A stretch of 50,368 nt of DNA from CAZWIT01 sp964533435 (lineage in GTDB: Bacteria; Patescibacteriota; Patescibacteriia; UBA1558; GWA2-36-10), in NCBI GenBank assembly GCA_964533435.1, contig CAZHLU010000001.1, positions 1 to 50,368 of the forward strand. Reading direction: 5' to 3'. The notes below the pieces were generated by a model. The model was not told the origin of the DNA, ran no database searches, and saw nothing but the letters and a program-made list of their open reading frames with translations. The position numbers and the translations under genes were made by a program. Shown one piece after another: positions 49,451 to 50,368 of the stretch (position 1 is its first letter; each line of letters opens with the position of its first letter).

Positions 49451-50368
49451 TTAATCTTTTACTTTGCTCCAAACTTCATCAATAGAAGTGATGCCTTCCA
49501 GGGCTTTTAGCAAGCCATCTTGTAGCATAGTGATCATACCACTTTCTATAGCCATTTTTTCAATTTCATACTCAGAGACATTGCCGGACAAAATAATTTT
49601 TTCAATTTCTGGGGACATTATGAATATTTCATAAATACCAGTTCGGCCCTTGTAGCCTAAATTATGGCATTCATTACAGCCAGTGGCTTTATAAAATTTT
49701 AAATTATTTAAATCAGTAGATGTTTGACCTGATTCTGGTTTAATTAATTTTAAAGTATTTAGAATATCAGTCATTTTAGTATTATCAATCGTGTTGTCTT
49801 CTATTTTACAATGAGGACAGAGTTTACGCACTAAACGTTGACCAATAATTGCATTAAGTGCTGGTGCTAGTAGAAATGATTGTACTCCCATGGCGAGTAA
49901 TCTAGGGATAGTAGCAGCAGCCGAATTAGTGTGCATACTGGTTAGCATCAAGTGTCCAGTTAAAGCTGCATTGATAGCGGTATCGGCAGTTTCTAAGTCT
50001 CTAACCTCACCAACCATGACAATATCAGGATCTTGTCTTAAAATCGCTCGCAAGCCTTTGGCAAAAGTATAGCGGGTGGTACCTTCTTTTTCTTTGTCTT
50101 TACTGGCTTCAGAGCTACTTTTATTTTCAACTTGGCTTTGAACTATACCGGGTAATTTGTATTCAATTGGATCTTCTAAGGTTATAATTTTTGTCTCTGG
50201 TTTATTTAATTTATTTAAAATCGCATACAGGGTCGTTGTTTTACCAGAACCAGTAGGACCAGTAGCTAAAATCATGCCATTAGGTTTGCTCATCTGGTTT
50301 TGTAGATCGTTAAAAGATTTGCCTCGTAAACCTAGAGCTTCAAATTGTAAACCAACGCTAGAAGAGCG
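49451..50368 (-). CDS. Second PilB/GspE-type ATPase, 5' part outside the window
   Basis: The frame is open to the window edge: before MSKPNGMILATGPTGSGKTT it reads QFEALGLRGKSFNDLQNQ, so the visible 305 codons are the C-terminal ATPase domain. Walker A, IITLEDPIEYKLPGIVQSQV, DPDIVMVGEVRD, LMLTSMHTNSA and two CxxC pairs (CPHC, CNEC) are present. A lysine/serine-rich insertion (NKSSSEASKDKEKEG) follows the Asp-box region and is absent from the ATPase at 29146. It may be an alternative pilus or secretion motor. Confidence 0.9.
   Translation of the reverse strand, partial: RSSSVGLQFEALGLRGKSFNDLQNQMSKPNGMILATGPTGSGKTTTLYAILNKLNKPETKIITLEDPIEYKLPGIVQSQVENKSSSEASKDKEKEGTTRYTFAKGLRAILRQDPDIVMVGEVRDLETADTAINAALTGHLMLTSMHTNSAAATIPRLLAMGVQSFLLAPALNAIIGQRLVRKLCPHCKIEDNTIDNTKMTDILNTLKLIKPESGQTSTDLNNLKFYKATGCNECHNLGYKGRTGIYEIFIMSPEIEKIILSGNVSEYEIEKMAIESGMITMLQDGLLKALEGITSIDEVWSKVKD

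Overview
This window looks like part of a Patescibacteria (Candidate Phyla Radiation) genome. By eye it is strongly A+T-rich and densely packed. Many genes lack an obvious Shine-Dalgarno sequence, housekeeping proteins are compact, and the tRNA genes encode their CCA ends. A type IV-pilus operon and a K+-independent-type H+-pyrophosphatase are also present. The lineage call is inference from gene content and style; there is no rRNA in the window.

Positions 1-3520 are the most unusual part: an integron-like cassette array. Read on the minus strand, it starts at an attI-like site next to a divergently transcribed tyrosine recombinase (3524-4390). It then runs through several imperfect attC-like structures that end in GTTRRRY cores (GTTAGGC, GTTAAAT, GTTAGAC, GTTAGGT). 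The start of each cassette tends to be complementary to its end, as expected for cassettes, but in two cases the match reaches 20-21 bp. Cargo: a deoxyribosyltransferase-like protein, a SET-domain protein, and small membrane, cysteine-rich or unknown proteins. Three cargo genes lie antisense to the array, each with its own near-consensus promoter and terminator and a higher G+C content than the host.

4.4-19 kb is core genome: tyrS, a class A penicillin-binding protein, uvrB, truB, rpsT, holA, polA and two tRNAs. It is interrupted at 11.8-14.2 kb by a 2.4-kb insertion carrying a TrmB-like regulator, a cysteine-rich protein and a secreted V8/trypsin-like lipoprotein protease. The insertion is bracketed by a duplication of the truB 3' end. 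19.1-24.7 kb is accessory: an MFS transporter, a frameshifted histidine phosphatase with a copy of the same terminator, and a three-gene operon of unknown function between direct repeats next to tRNA-Cys.

24.7-29 kb holds an inositol monophosphatase-like protein, a phosphodiesterase, an apparently structured non-coding RNA with promoter and terminator, rarA and tig. 29.1-36 kb is a type IV pilus operon: assembly ATPase, inner-membrane platform protein and four prepilin-like proteins, one fused to LVIVD beta-propeller repeats and one carrying a fibro-slime/PA14-like domain. 36-50 kb returns to core functions (hppA, nusA, a YraN nuclease-like protein, glmS, tRNA-Glu, trmB, tsaD, tsaE, valS) and ends inside a second PilB-type ATPase.
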